Below are positions 42,842 to 54,795 of a stretch of DNA of 64,000 nucleotides, one piece after another. Both the position numbers and the translations under genes were made by a program. Under the pieces are notes generated by a model. It ran no database searches, was not told the origin of the DNA, and saw nothing but the letters and a program-made list of their open reading frames with translations. Numbering within the stretch: the first letter of the stretch is position 1; every line of letters begins with the position of its first letter. This stretch comes from Phialocephala subalpina (taxonomy: Eukaryota; Ascomycota; Leotiomycetes; Helotiales; Mollisiaceae). Where the stretch lies: assembly GCA_900073065.1 (NCBI GenBank), contig FJOG01000013.1, positions 709,227 through 773,226 on the forward strand, written 5' to 3'.

Positions 42842-44679
42842 ATGAGTAGCGCTTTCGAAATTCAGCCTATTGGCCGGTTCGTGGGCCAAAGTGCTGCCAT
42901 CAAACGACCGAAGGTGTGTATCCTCCTTCATGACGTTCTTCAAGCTCAAGAATCCGGGTTTTGGATTGGCACCTGAACAGAAGAAAGCATTTTAAAAGTT
43001 CCTCTTCTCAAGCACCTCGACCCTGTTTTACTTCAATGCTTCTTCGTTGTTCTCTTTTGCTCAGGAACAAGTGTCCTGCCGGGAGCCATTTGAGGACCAT
43101 CAATCTGAGAATTGCACATTATTTCAAGTCATTGGCTTATTCGTTTACAGGAAATAGCATGCTTCTCATACGATGACCAACATCAGTTTCGTCTCGATGA
43201 CTCCTCCATTAGGTGGTACTATCCACCGACTCTGGGAGCAGACCTGTCCAGAGGCTTCGACACTTTCCAGAAGCTAGATGATACTGCGGATGACCATCTC
43301 GAAAGCTTGCTCAAGACCATCATTGCTCATGAACAGAAGGAAGGCAAACGTACAGAGGCTGAATTCATCACATGGAGAGGGATGATGACCAAAGTTTGAT
43401 ACAAAGTCCCAGAAGTTGTTAGTAAATCAAACTGACACGAGAGCAGCTCATGGCCGCAATCTTCAGTGATAGAGATGGGTATGTTTCAACACCTCATTTT
43501 CAAAGGGCAACTGCTGACACCTTACCGAAGCTTTGAAATGAACGCCACGCTTTTCCAAGTGGGCGAACCTCATCAATGATTTTTGGACTTAGCTGACAAA
43601 CATCTGTGAAGGACACTATGTATGATACTGAGGATGACTTCCATGAGTATTCTTGCTAAGTGTGACAGCTTCATCGAAGAGAACCATGCATACAAACTTC
43701 AGTCTCATGCACAACAATCATCACGTGTATCTCAACCAGGCCGGCCGTCTCAGGATATGATGAGTTTTTGGGGTAAGAGAGACAGCTTTTCAGTCTTACA
43801 GTATTACCTGGACATCCTCAGGCTACGAAATTACCATGGAAAGCCAGAATGATGATGCTAACATCTCCAGGATACAAATTCGAAACCCTCTGCCTGCTGC
43901 CGAATACGTGGGACGAGACTCCTCGAGAATACATTGAGAACCGAGAAAGCGAGATCGTTAGCAATCATGCACAATACTGCTCTGTCGTCAGAACCGGGAT
44001 TGGCAACTCAGTGTTGGTCATTGGTGGTGAAGTTGATGCTAGTATGGCCACCCAACATAATCATTGTCGTGTCTCTCGCTAACAAATGCCGTCTTAGTCT
44101 GGGATTCAAAGCCAGTCGATGGCAAACCAATCAATTGGGTGGAGCTCAAAACGAGCGCTGACATTCGGAACGATCGAGACATGATCACCTTGGAACGAAA
44201 GCTGATGAAGTTTTGGATCCAATCCTTTCTCCTCGGCGTACCCAAGATCATAGTTGGCTTCAGAACGCCTGATGGGATTTTGAAGAGAGTTGAGGAAATG
44301 GATACTGCTTCGATACCTGGGACAGTAAAAAGGTGCGGCAAGGGAACTTGGGATGGGAACATGTGTATTAACTTTGCAGCGGCGTTACTTGATTGTGAGT
44401 TCTATTCTACATCTCTCGACTTGTTACTAATTTGAACTAGTCATAAAAGCTTCTATTACTGGAGATGGCGTTTGGCGGATACGAAGGCAGGAGAGATCGT
44501 CTACGATTGACATCTTCAGAGTCGAAGAAACAGGTCATGGTGAGATTCTCTCTGACGAATTCATCGACTGGAGGATAAAGCTGGCGTTGAACAGCAAGCA
44601 GACGGACGAGGCCCAGCCTGACGCTGGAAGACAAACATCCGAGATGGAAATGGACAGTCCGAATCAAAATGAGCATTGA
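42842..44679 (+). CDS. RAI1: Decapping nuclease Rai1 (DXO family), nine exons including an 8-nt exon
   Basis: Partner of the 5'-3' exonuclease Rat1; removes unmethylated, incomplete or NAD caps from RNA in the nucleus. Exons: 42842-42913, 43151-43393, 43447-43478, 43531-43558, 43612-43619, 43669-43772, 43871-44041, 44098-44394, 44441-44679 (397 residues, total length divisible by three). Family motifs: FEIQPIGRFVGQSAAIKRP, EIACFSYDD, RWYYPPTLGADLS, WRGMMTK, DGFEMNATLFQ, FIEENHAYKL, GYKFETLC, VVRTGIGNSVLVIGGEVDA (catalytic E and D), WVELKTSA (catalytic E-x-K), KFWIQSFLLGVPKIIVGFR, WDGNMCINFAAALLD. The 8-nt exon (GACACTAT) is required to link FQ to FIEENHAY in frame. Exon 2 uses a weak GTTTGA donor. 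The number of tiny exons is unusual for this gene. Confidence 0.9.
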
Positions 44680-45239
44680 GTCCAGGATGGTCGCGCTGAA
44701 GGCAAATGTCCGAGATGAAAGGGGAGGCAAAAGGTCAGAACGAACACTGGTAACTGGACTTTTAATCTGTGCTTATACAGAGTCAAATCACGTCATGGCC
44801 GATGTGTCCGACACAATCCATCCTTGCGATGGTCCTCTTCTTCTCATACGTATGACCACGTGACATGCAACAATTCGAGGAAGATGTCTCACATCTGAAT
44901 CACAGACTAAGACTCCGACAGCGGCCCCATACCCCAGATTATAATTCACTAAATATTCACCAAGCGTTGAGGTAAGCAGATCGATCGGACATCCGTGAGA
45001 CATCTAGTAAATCCCTTGTCCTCATCCGAACCACGAGAACTTCGAAACTCTACGCAAACATTATCGTGGCCGACGAAAGATTGCGACAAACTTTACGAGG
45101 CAAACCTGTAAAATACACAGCTCAAGAGTCATATATCAGACCAATTAAGTCCTTCTCTTTTCTCAACCGAATTCACACCGAATTCAAGACGAGTGCCTCG
45201 GCTTGGAGAAAAATTCCTATTTAGTCAACAATCCCTCCA
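44680..45239. other. Intergenic, malic enzyme upstream region
   Basis: 560 bp after RAI1. No gene or RNA recognised; it should hold the malic enzyme promoter. Confidence 0.5.
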
Positions 45240-47590
45240 ATGGAGAGAGGAATGCGCATATCAACCCACCACCTTCTCCGAACTACTTCGACAGTTGCAG
45301 CTCGTACCAATATAGTCCGTTACTCGACTGCACTTGCTACCAAGATGGCCTCTACACCGAACTACTCTCCAGCTTCGCCTCAACGAAATCTACAGAAGTC
45401 CACGTGAGTCATCCTTTTGCACTAACTTTTTCGCAAAGCAGATACTGACAATATATTGTAGCCCTCATGATACCTCCCATTCTCTCGACGTCCGAAAGCA
45501 ACTCCGTACTCATGGTCTTCTGCCTCCAAGCGTTGAGTCCCATGCTCTCCAAGCCCAAAGATGTATGAGTGGGCACCAACAATTTCGTTGAGCTTCAATA
45601 ACACCCCAACAACAGGTCTCAAGCAATTGGCTTCCAAGACTTCACCAATTGAGAAGTATATCTACCTCAGCACTTTGAGGAATACCAATACCCACTTGTT
45701 CTACCGTGTATTGCTGGAAAACTTCAATGTAAGTCCATTGCCCCTGGCACGTGACACATCCCGAGCATCGGAGACAATACCTCTTTGTGTGCTTAGCTAA
45801 CTACAAAGACCCTCACGCCTGTTGTCTATACTCCCGTTGTCGGTGAGGCTTGCCTCAAGTGGTCAGAGATCTATCAACAACCAGAAGGCAAGCTCACCCG
45901 AAGTCTCCATACGATTGACTCCTGAATTTCAAGTGCTGACAAATATCACAGGTATCTATGCTCAAGAGGTCCGCGGACATCGCAGTGACATCCGCTGACA
46001 TATATCATAGGTCTTTATGTCTCCTGGAAGGACCGCGGAAATATTGTCAATGTCCTGCGCAACTGGCCCAAGCCTAAGGTCGAGATTACCGTTGTCACCG
46101 ATGGCTCGCGCATCCTTGGATTGGGCGATCTTGGTGTCAATGGCATGGGAATTCCTGTAGGAAAACTGACCTTGTACACAGGCTGTGCTGGTATTCGACC
46201 CGAGAATACTCTGCCTTTGTGTTTGGATCTTGGTACCAATAATGAGGCTTTCTTGAAGGATCCGTTGTATCTGGGTACTCGTATGAAGAAGGTGACGGAT
46301 GCTGAGGAGAAGGAGTTCTTGGATGAGCTGATGGTTGCTTTGAATACGGTCTGGCCTGGGTAAATCATCCATCAGCCCGGGTACTGGCAAGAATGCTCAC
46401 TGTTTGTAGTATTGTTGTCCAGTTTGAGGACTTCAAGAATCCGTTCCCGGCTCTCGAGAGATATCAACACGAGTACTCCTGCTTCAACGACGATATCCAA
46501 GGTACAGGCGCAGTCATCTTGGCTGGTATCATCAATGCGTTGAAGACAACCGGCAAGCCGGCGAAGGATCAACGAGCTGTCTTCATCGGAGCAGGTAGTG
46601 CTGGTGTTGGTGTTGCTAAGCAGATTGTTGAGTTCTTCCAAAAGGAAGGCTTGACCGAGGATGAGGCTAGACAATGCTTCTGGTTTGTTGATACTAAGGT
46701 ACGCATACCCCTCTTTCTCACCTCGCGTATCGCGGATTACGGATTAACAATACCCCTAGGGCCTGATCACCAACGATCGAGGAGACAAGCTTGCTCAACA
46801 CAAGGTCTACTTCTCTCGAGATGATAACGATGGCCAACAGTTCAAGACTTTGGAACAAGTTGTCGACTATGTCAAGCCAACCATGCTACTGGGATTGTCT
46901 ACCATTCGAGGAGTCTTCAACGAGTCTATCCTCAAGAAGATGGCTCAGATGAATGAACAACCTATCATCTTCCCTCTATCAAACCCCTCGAGCAATGCCG
47001 AGTGCTCCTTCGAGGAAGCTGTGAAGCACACTGGTGGTAAATGCGTCTTTGCTAGCGGAAGCCCATGGCCACCATATCTCTACAATGGCAAGGTCATGCA
47101 ACCAAGTCAAGGAAAGTAAGTCGTACCAACTCCTTGTACTCTACGGAGTCTTGTCGCTTACTCTTTAAAGCAATGTCTACGTCTTCCCAGGTATCGGTCT
47201 CGGCGCAATCCTCAGCAAGGCAGTCCACATCAGCCAAGAAATGGTAAGTCACCCTTTGTCACTCCCAATCCAACTCCGCGCATACGTTCTGACAACATCT
47301 AGATCTACGCCTCAGCCGTCGCTCTCAGCAAAGCCACCAATGCCAGCGAAATCAACCACGGCAAGCTATACCCCGACCTCGATCGCATCCGTGAAGTCAG
47401 CGTCATCGTCTGCCGAGAAGTAATCAAGGAAGCTCAACGCCAAGGTCTCGATCGCGAAACTTCAATGCGAGGAAAGAGCGACGAAGAGCTTGATGCTTGG
47501 ATTCGAAGCCGCATGTATGATCCTTACAAGGAGCATGGTGTCGTGGAGGAGAAAGTCGCAGGCTCGCCACTTAAGAAGTCGCTTTTGTGA
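45240..47590 (+). CDS. MAE1: Malic enzyme (NAD-type, probably mitochondrial), nine exons
   Basis: Oxidative decarboxylation of malate to pyruvate. Exons 45240-45403, 45462-45562, 45616-45728, 45809-45887, 46011-46359, 46410-46698, 46760-47115, 47171-47243, 47303-47590 give 603 residues. An Arg/Ser/Thr-rich N-terminus (MERGMRISTHHLLRTTSTVAARTN) looks like a mitochondrial presequence. Motifs: DVRKQLRTHGLLPPSVES, KYIYLSTLRNTNTHLFYRVL, PVVYTPVVGEACLKW, VTDGSRILGLGDLGVNGMGIPVGKL (catalytic Lys region), QFEDFKNPFPALERY, FNDDIQGTGAV (metal Asp), FIGAGSAGVGVAKQI (NAD Rossmann), PIIFPLSNPSS, VFPGIGLGAILSKAV. Intron 4 (45888-46010) starts with a GC donor and contains two consecutive introns bounded by a degenerate tandem duplication. 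Confidence 0.93.
45935..46041 (+). repeat. Degenerate tandem duplication with AGGT, period 59 bp, at a malic-enzyme splice site
   Basis: Copy 1 (45935-45980) and copy 2 (45994-46041) share GCTGACA(A/T)ATATCA(C/T)AGGT and then diverging exon-like sequence (…CCGCGGA…). Copy 2 is the true branch/acceptor and exon start (GLYVSWKDRGN); copy 1 has a decayed version with a downstream stop. The interval 45952-46010 between the two AGGT sites is itself a GT-AG intron. Confidence 0.7.
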
Positions 47591-48113
47591 TTTCGAGGGT
47601 GGTGGGAAGTGGGGCTGGGGAGAAGGGAGAGAGAAATTGAGCGGTGTGGTATATTTCTGTGAGTGTATATCAAACATAATGGGCAGCGAAAAAAGCGAAT
47701 CTAAGATAGAAGGAGAAGCAATTCCTCCATGGATATCCTGATTCGCACAAAACTGGGGGTTAGAGTAATTGTCTCCACTGGCAGGCTACTCTGCAGAAAA
47801 TTGATCACTTTTCAATTCTGAATATCAGCTTCACGTCGTGCAGTCTCCAATTGTAAAGCACTCAAGTTCTCTTGACAATTTTCATTGATGTGGTCTAATT
47901 CTGTTCTCATGTAGCCCAGCTAGGCATCACTTGCTTTCATATGTAGGCTACTTCGCAGCGCAATTTGTGAGCACATTTCAGGATCTAGTCTCACGTCGTA
48001 CATTGTTCTTAGGGTGGAGTAAGGTTACTCAAGTTATCTTGCCAATTTTCATTCTTACAACCTAAATCAATTCTCGTCTAGACCAGCTAGACGTCACTTG
48101 CTTTTCCTGTGTT
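47591..48113. other. Intergenic, convergent 3' flanks
   Basis: About 520 bp between malic enzyme and the minus-strand gene. Two related segments, around 47870-47950 and 48045-48105, share pieces such as TTGCCAATTTTCATT/TTGACAATTTTCATT and AGCTAG(G/A)C(A/G)TCACTTGCTTT, suggesting an old local duplication of about 180 bp spacing. Confidence 0.45.
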
Positions 48114-49244
48114 CTACTTTGACTTACCTTCTTCCTCCTGATCTTCATCCTTCCTGAATCTCCTCGTCATAGGCTTCAATCCCGATCTAAACCCCTCCTC
48201 ATTTTCAGGCCTCGGCAACATCCACCTCCTCTTCCCCTCCTTCTCCTCCCTCAATTCCTCAACCTTGCTCCTCAATAGCTCCCTCTCCACCTCCACCACT
48301 TTCCTCCCTTTCCCTACTCCCTCAATCTTTTCCGCTACGAAACTAAACTTTTCCCATTCTAACAAGCCCAAGATCCTGAACTCTTGTTCTTTTGGAACTC
48401 GTCGGATACAGAAATCTTCTCCATTGCGGAGACAACGGGTACAAGACACGATTGGGAGCTTGGATTTGGCAGCATGGGTTAAGTGATGGGGAGTGCTGTA
48501 TGAGCAGGGCAGGGAGGAGAGGTGACATTGTAGGCAGGAGTGGGGGATTAGGAAACGGGAGGCGGGGAGGGGGAGCGCGGTTGGTGTTGTGGAGTGGGCA
48601 GATGGGGCTTGGAGGAATGGGGAGGAAGAAGGGGAGCAGATCGTGATTTTGGGCATGGGTTGTGTGGTATTGGATGGCTGGGTGGAGGGGGCTTGGGGGT
48701 TGGTGGGATTGGTGANNNNNNNNNNNNNNNNNNNNNNNNNNNNNNNNNNNNNNNNNNNNNNNNNNNNNNNNNNNNNNNNNNNNNNNNNNNNNNNNNNNNN
48801 NNNNNNNNNNNNNNNNNNNNNNNNNNNNNNNNNNNNNNNNNNNNNNNNNNNNNNNNNNNNNNNNNNNNNNNNNNNNNNNNNNNNNNNNNNNNNNNNNNNN
48901 NNNNNNNNNNNNNNNNNNNNNNNNNNNNNNNNNNNNNNNNNNNNNNNNNNNNNNNNNNNNNNNNNNNNNNNNNNNNNNNNNNNNNNNNNNNNNNNNNNNN
49001 NNNNNNNNNNNNNNNNNNNNNNNNNNNNNNNNNNNNNNNNNNNNNNNNNNNNNNNNNNNNNNNNNNNNNNNNNNNNNNNNNNNNNNNNNNNNNNNNNNNN
49101 NNNNNNNNNNNNNNNNNNNNNNNNNNNNNNNNNNNNNNNNNNNNNNNNNNNNNNNNNNNNNNNNNNNNNNNNNNTGTTGATTGGAGCGTGTGGGGAGGGT
49201 GGAATGGAAATAGTGAGCTTAGGGCGGGATGTTGATAGCGCCAT
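48114..49244 (-). CDS. Unknown protein interrupted by an assembly gap (N 48716-49174)
   Basis: An open frame enters the gap from both sides: MALSTSRPKLTISIPPSPHAPIN before it and TNPTNPQAPSTQPSN onward after it, in the same frame if the gap length is right. The C-terminal half has cysteine pairs (SCLQCHLSSLPC, SCTRCLRNGEDFC) that could bind zinc, then a charged helical segment. The central part is unread and Pro/Thr/Ser-rich at its edges. I do not recognise a family. The gap length may be nominal, so continuity across it is not proven. Confidence 0.5.
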   Translation of the reverse strand: MALSTSRPKLTISIPPSPHAPINXXXXXXXXXXXXXXXXXXXXXXXXXXXXXXXXXXXXXXXXXXXXXXXXXXXXXXXXXXXXXXXXXXXXXXXXXXXXXXXXXXXXXXXXXXXXXXXXXXXXXXXXXXXXXXXXXXXXXXXXXXXXXXXXXXXXXXXXXXXXXXXXXXXXXXXXXXTNPTNPQAPSTQPSNTTQPMPKITICSPSSSPFLQAPSAHSTTPTALPLPASRFLIPHSCLQCHLSSLPCSYSTPHHLTHAAKSKLPIVSCTRCLRNGEDFCIRRVPKEQEFRILGLLEWEKFSFVAEKIEGVGKGRKVVEVERELLRSKVEELREEKEGKRRWMLPRPENEEGFRSGLKPMTRRFRKDEDQEEEGKSK

Positions 49245-50440
49245 GGCTAGGCTGTAGGTTGTGAGTTGTAATGGTAATGTTCTGTGAGAGCAATAAGCTT
49301 TCTTAGTAGATATTTCTTATCAGAAGTCGGCAAGTGTTGAAGTAAATGTGATGAGAGAATACAATGGATCAAACACAATCGAGATCGAAGGACGTATTTC
49401 ACTTGAAAGTAAAACAAAGAGAGAGAGAGGGATTCGGCGCCATGAAAGAACTCTCAAAACAATTGATCTCGAAACAGGACAATGGGAGTACAACCCCATT
49501 GTTCAAAGATCGAGCACAAAGAAATTGTAGTCTCCGTGTGCTCTCCTCGATCTCACTTGAAAAGATACAAACAAGCAAGAAATCTGATTCAAAGCCGACG
49601 AACAAGAAAACGGTGCTGAAAATGAATGACTCAATACGACCAAAAGATGAAATAACTCCCAAACCTCTGGGTGACGCGGGATCTAATTTTTGTGAAGGAG
49701 AGGCAGGATTGGTGTATATAAAAACCTAACAAGAGAAACTCCGATACCCAACACGGGGGGTGTCGGAGAAGCAACCCGAGGCCGCGGACCGGCCAGAAGA
49801 GGTTTAGTTTTTCAGCGACTGGTAGTTTGTTGAGAGGAGGAAACATTGGTAGGGGGCTCGGGATTGGCGACCAAGGGATTTGAACGTAGGTTGCAGGCAC
49901 CAGAGGGATAGACTATTTTATTATTAGTTGTGGGAGCTTAGGGGTTTGGAAAGTTATTACTTACGCGTTTGATTGGTGCCTTTGCTGAAATGCGATCTGA
50001 TTATTTATATCTATGTGGTAGTGGAGTTGAGTTGAAGGTGAAAGAAAGGGAAGGGGCCGCTAAGCGTGACCCGGTTGACGCCGAGAATGTCTGGAGACTG
50101 GAAGGGCATTGCTGTCTAGGTGGGTGAGGGGGGAAGGGCGAAGCTGAAAATATGAAAATTGGTACGTCGAAAGAGAGCGCTTCATAAGGTTGATGTCAAA
50201 TGCGAGTGACTTGCTCATGAATATTTGGAAGGCGGTAGAAGGATCATGGTTTCAGGACGACTGGATTGGAACAGGACATCAACGATCGCACGCAGATGAA
50301 CAGGATGAAGAGCACAAATTACAATCGTATAACGAGATCATAGCTGAGGTAATTGACAAAATGGTGCTAGATATCTTCCTCCGCTCTACCCCCTTTCCTG
50401 CCTCTTCGAAACAATTCATCCTAACTCCTTTAAAGCGGAT
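49245..50440. other. Intergenic, 1.2 kb, with a hairpin and TATA-like motif
   Basis: No gene is called. A TATATAAAA motif near 49714-49722 is followed by an 11-bp hairpin at 49739-49768. On the minus strand a possible spliced leader (GTAAGT donor near 49964, AATAG acceptor near 49914) runs into a short open frame of about 71 residues ending at 49631, with no recognised family. Confidence 0.45.
49739..49768. repeat. Inverted repeat / hairpin, 11-bp stem, 8-nt loop
   Basis: CTCCGATACCC (49739-49749) pairs with GGGTGTCGGAG (49758-49768) with one G-T pair. No poly-T tract follows; function unknown. Confidence 0.7.
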
Positions 50441-52482
50441 CTATGCCTCGATCTCAGGAGACAGCTCCTCAACACCGACGATGTTCGCGCTTTCATCGAG
50501 GGCTACCTTTCTCTTGGCGATGGATGCCTTCATGGGATTCTTCGCGCGGAAAATCTCGTCGAGTTCCTCGAGAGTGCGGTTCTTGGTCTCGGGGACCAGG
50601 AAGTAAATGATGATTGCTATAAATTCATTAGCATGATCAGACATCATATCTTGAAGAGATTGCTTACCCTGAATAACACACCAAATCATGAACACAATGT
50701 ATGTCTTCCAAGCGATGTTCGCTAGTGCCACAGGAAAACCGAATTGGTTGACGAGAGTGCCTATGCTCATGTTAGTGTCGAATCATGCAAATTTTTCCGA
50801 GTAGAAGACGTACCGATATTGACAAATAATCCAGAGAAAGCCATTCCCTTGGCACGCATCTCGAAAGAGAGGACTTCCACTGGGTACAAAGCTTGCATAG
50901 GAGTCCAACCAACTGAGTAGACGACCTGAAAGATGTAAATCATCGCGACGGTGGCAGCACTGGACGCTTTATCATGCTTGTGGGCTTGGATTCCAGAAGC
51001 TGCAACGACTCCAACCCAACATAATGCACAGCCAACGTTGACCCAGATGAGCATAGGGCGGCGTCCAAACTTGTCGACCATCGTGCTTCCAGCGAAGGCG
51101 AAGATACATTGAACTGCGTTCATGGCGGTGAAGAGATCAGTTTGGATCACAGGATCTGTCACACCGGCAGTGGTGAGAACACCAGAGAGGAAGTAAGACA
51201 CAACGCCTGTAAATATATGTAAGCATGGTAGTCTTGAATGTATGAGGGCGTGGAAAGCACAAATGAAGATCACTCAATCGTTGACGTACCATTTCCTGCC
51301 CATTGACCGAAAAGGGAAACGATGCAGTTGACCATGAGACGATAGGTTGAAGCTCTGTTACGGAACAGTGCACGATAATCCCACCAACGCTTGTCTGCTC
51401 CATCGAGCTCTAGATGAGCTTCGTATTCCCACATTTGAAGCCTGACCCATTCGCTGTCAGGGTTTCCATTTCCGTGGTATTTGGTGAGGAAAGCCTTCGC
51501 CTTGTCTGCTTTGCCGTTGCAATAGTTCCACTGTATTCAGATCAGTCATGGTCACTAGTCAAAGTGAAGATTGTATGAACTCCTAGAAGTGGGCAGAAGA
51601 GAAAATGGGACACTTACACGTGGAGATTCGGGAAGGAAGAAGGCACAGACCCAGACCAACCCTGGGAACACTAGAAGGTAGAGCGTCAGCTATTGCCTTT
51701 TGAAATGTGTTGCAGCCTGATGATCACGTACTCATTTGTAGCCAAATAGGGAGAATCCAGGACGCATTGTTGCCCCATTCAATCGTTCCTCGGCATGCAC
51801 AACTTGCAACCAAAGCACCAACGGGCCAGAACCTGTTGATCAAAATTAGTTTGCGGCTTTGTATGCTTCGGGAGTGCAAATGCACAAAAACATACACGTT
51901 GTAAAATCCAGTGACAACCCCACGGTATGCTGGGTGAGAGATCTCGACGACGTAGACCGGACCGGCAGCAGCAATGAGATTGACACCCATGCCCATGAAA
52001 AAGCGACCCCCCATGAATTGACCGACACTGTGAGTATGGATGCAAGTGCCCTGAATGATAACACCAAGTATGATGACCGAGCCGCCAATGAACATGCCGG
52101 CTTTTCGGCCAAAGGTATCAATGGCTGGACCAACGAAGGGAAGCGATACGACAGCACCAATCTGGTTCATGGAGGACACGATACCAGCCTTGAGGCCTAC
52201 GTTGCCCACGGAGAAGAAGTTCAGGAAGGATTTGTTGGCGAGGAGCGAACCGAAGAGTGAGGAGTCGAAGCCATTGGAGGTTGAGCAGCAGAAGCCGATG
52301 ATAGAGATAAGATACAGTTGAAGGGCAATTGAGTTGAATGGAGAGGGCGGTTCCTTGATCATTGCTTGATTGAAGCCTTGATCTCCCATGACAATCTTCT
52401 CTGCCACAACCTTGGGCTTCTCCAACGAGTCGTCATGGTCGACATGATCGTGGTTGATCTCGGCGGTGTGCTTTTCGGACAT
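50441..52482 (-). CDS. MFS sugar transporter, lactose-permease-like
   Basis: Seven exons (51896-52482, 51732-51832, 51618-51670, 51290-51530, 50814-51206, 50668-50760, 50441-50616) give 547 residues. Plasma-membrane proton symporter of the fungal sugar transporter family. Seen: NGFDSSLFGSL in helix 1, DTFGRKAGMFIGG (D-x3-GRR/K loop 2), GRFFMGMGVNLIAAAGPVYVVEISHPAYRG (PESPR-type family signature region), LPESPRW at the central loop, STMVDKFGRRPMLIW (second GRR loop), FSFEMRAKGMAFS-like SFEMRAKGMAFSG, and the C-terminal signature VPETKNRTLEELDEIF. The cytosolic N-terminus is polar. Substrate (lactose, cellobiose or other) cannot be told. All junctions keep frame. Confidence 0.93.
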
Positions 52483-54795
52483 CTTTGCAACTGTATGCAG
52501 ATGTGAGGTAGATGTTTTGCAAGGTCGAGTCCGTCTCAAGAGAACGAAGTGAAGAGAAACAAAAGATCAGTCTCTCGAGGGAATACTGTCCCTCTTAATA
52601 GGCACGTCTATGGGAGCCCTTGTCCAGCAATGCGGCCGAGGCGATGGATTTGGAACAGGTCACCTCAGTAGATGAAAGCACATATGAACTACTTACGACG
52701 GAAACGATATGAGAGAACCGAGGCAACTTGCTAATTGGACAAAGACGCTGCGAGTGTTTCGGAGAACGGCAGGGTTTTCCGCATGTATTCCTGGGGTGAG
52801 AATCTGGGGTTGGGGTGTTCTGGGGACTAGATTGACAGCGGAACCTCTCCCTCCGTGTTCCCAATTTGGAAATGTTGTCGAGTACCCCTGAAGTCAGAGG
52901 TCGAGATCCAACAAGATTTTCGCGAGTCGTGACCCGACAATCATTGATAGAACTATAAAATGCGCCACTCTGGCACGTCTGGCGCTCGTCTGGCTGTATC
53001 TCTTTGCGCGTGCTTGACACTTGTCACACTTCGATAGTCGATCATGTCGAGGTTGCTCGTCTATCCCTTTCGGGCCGGGCCCAAGTGGAAAGCTTTCCTG
53101 TTACATGTTCGCCAGCCGTTCGGTGGCTAGGATCCTCGTGCGTAGGTAGATTGGATGGCCACAGCGACGGAGATCTGGATCCCAGTAGACGCATCTCGTC
53201 CGAAGAAAAGAGGCAAGAACGAGGAGCAAACGACCAGCGTGGTGAGGCTGTCCTAGTCGTCGGTTTGCCGGGAACCTCTCCGCCACATTTACGCCATAGG
53301 CGCGCGGCTGAGGACTCCGCCTGGGTTTCTCCATCACCGTTCAGAGGAGATCCAGTGACTGGAATATACGGTCCGGTCGCTACCAGACTCAGAAAAGGAG
53401 GTAGAGCCTCAGATATCCCAGCGTGATGATTGGTGGAACGAACATCATGCCAAGCGGGGAGAAAATATTGAGCGACCTCAGGGTTCTCCATGTCACGACA
53501 GCAAAACAAGATAGGGTCAATGATTCTACATGAGGGGTCGAGTACCCTAGACCAACCAGTTGCTCATACGCCACACGATTAGCTCATGCGATACAGGCTA
53601 GGGGATGCATGTCAGGCAAGTGTTTGAATCCGTCGAGACGGCCCTGGTCGGTGCATAGAAAGCATCGTTATCTGCAGTCGATCCATATGGTAAGATCTTA
53701 CCAATTTCGGTTCTTCAAGTATCTGTAACTTGTGTATGGGTCACCAAATTGAGCAAATATTGGTAAGATGATGCCAGATTGATTGGCCGTGTCGGTTGGT
53801 AAAAGGTCTGTCAGACTCTGCACTGCGGCGAAAATGCATATATAGAACTATCACGTGGGTTTTGAAACACCAAGATTTCATTGGAGAATTTCTAAGAAGC
53901 ATGTTTCAAGCTGAGGAGTCTTCCCAAGAATTGGAAATAGTTCATATATTGTATAATCAATACTCGGCGATTTTACCTCGTACATGAAGTGGCCGTACAT
54001 TCTACCATCTCTTAGCCTCAACTTCGACGGCATGAGAGCCGATAGGCTCGTTGACCATGACAGCAATCTGGTAAAAAGATACACATTGGTCAAGGGGCTG
54101 GGGACGAGGTGAGGCTGATTTTGGCACTTGCCAAATATGCTTAAACAGTTTCAATTCTCTTGAGCTGATTCTTGTGCTCACGTGCAGAGAATTTCCTGTA
54201 ACAAGGCCGACAAAGGCTGAAAAGGATGATGCTCTCTGTAAAACTTGGTTTGAGACTCATAAAGATCGATCTTAGAGTTGCTGAACCACGGCTCCTACCA
54301 ATTTCTCAGGATACTGGAAATGTGCAGACTTCCGAAAGGGAACCCAACAACCGCATCGCAAAACCCGTCATCGAAAGAGACGTTGAAGCCTAACGAGAAG
54401 AAAATACGTCTTGAGATGTGTGTATCTATAAAGCTTTCAACCAGCTCGATATTGTTTCCGGGCTGAGTGCAAAGCAGGTGATATTGATTTTATTTTGCCA
54501 TGATGCTGCGGTGACAACGGCTCCCAAGCGAAACTACTGAGGTTCAGACAAACGGGTAAATCAAACTTCGCCGCAAACCACGGCACACTTTTGCGGTGAT
54601 GCCTTCATATTCTCAATGCTCTCCTTACTACACGAACTCGTTGATCCTTCAACACGGCAAATCACTTTGGATGATGCGAGTATGAGGTATTGACGATTAG
54701 CTTACCAGAAAGCTTTCATCTCCCACGTCCCTCGGTCAGCATCTTGAAGCTTCACTCTTGAAGCGCAGTGCTGAAATGGAGGACCACAGATTCTG
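52483..54795. other. Gene-poor stretch of 2.3 kb
   Basis: Transporter upstream region, then open frames on both strands around 53004-53509 that overlap each other and resemble nothing. Higher GC around 53040-53400 explains the long open frames. No RNA gene, repeat or transposon relic recognised. Confidence 0.45.

Noticed and set aside
43773..43870. Another hidden microexon inside the 98-nt RAI1 intron
   Set aside because: The flanking exons already join conserved residues (FWG-YKFETL) without a gap, so no extra exon is needed.
49860..49990. tRNA-like T loop on the minus strand (TTCAAATCCC) near a GT-AG pair
   Set aside because: No matching T stem, acceptor stem or A box; the sequence reads better as a short protein-coding or leader segment.
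53004..53509. Overlapping open frames of 140-155 codons on both strands
   Set aside because: GC-rich DNA gives open frames on both strands here; no motif, intron or promoter support.
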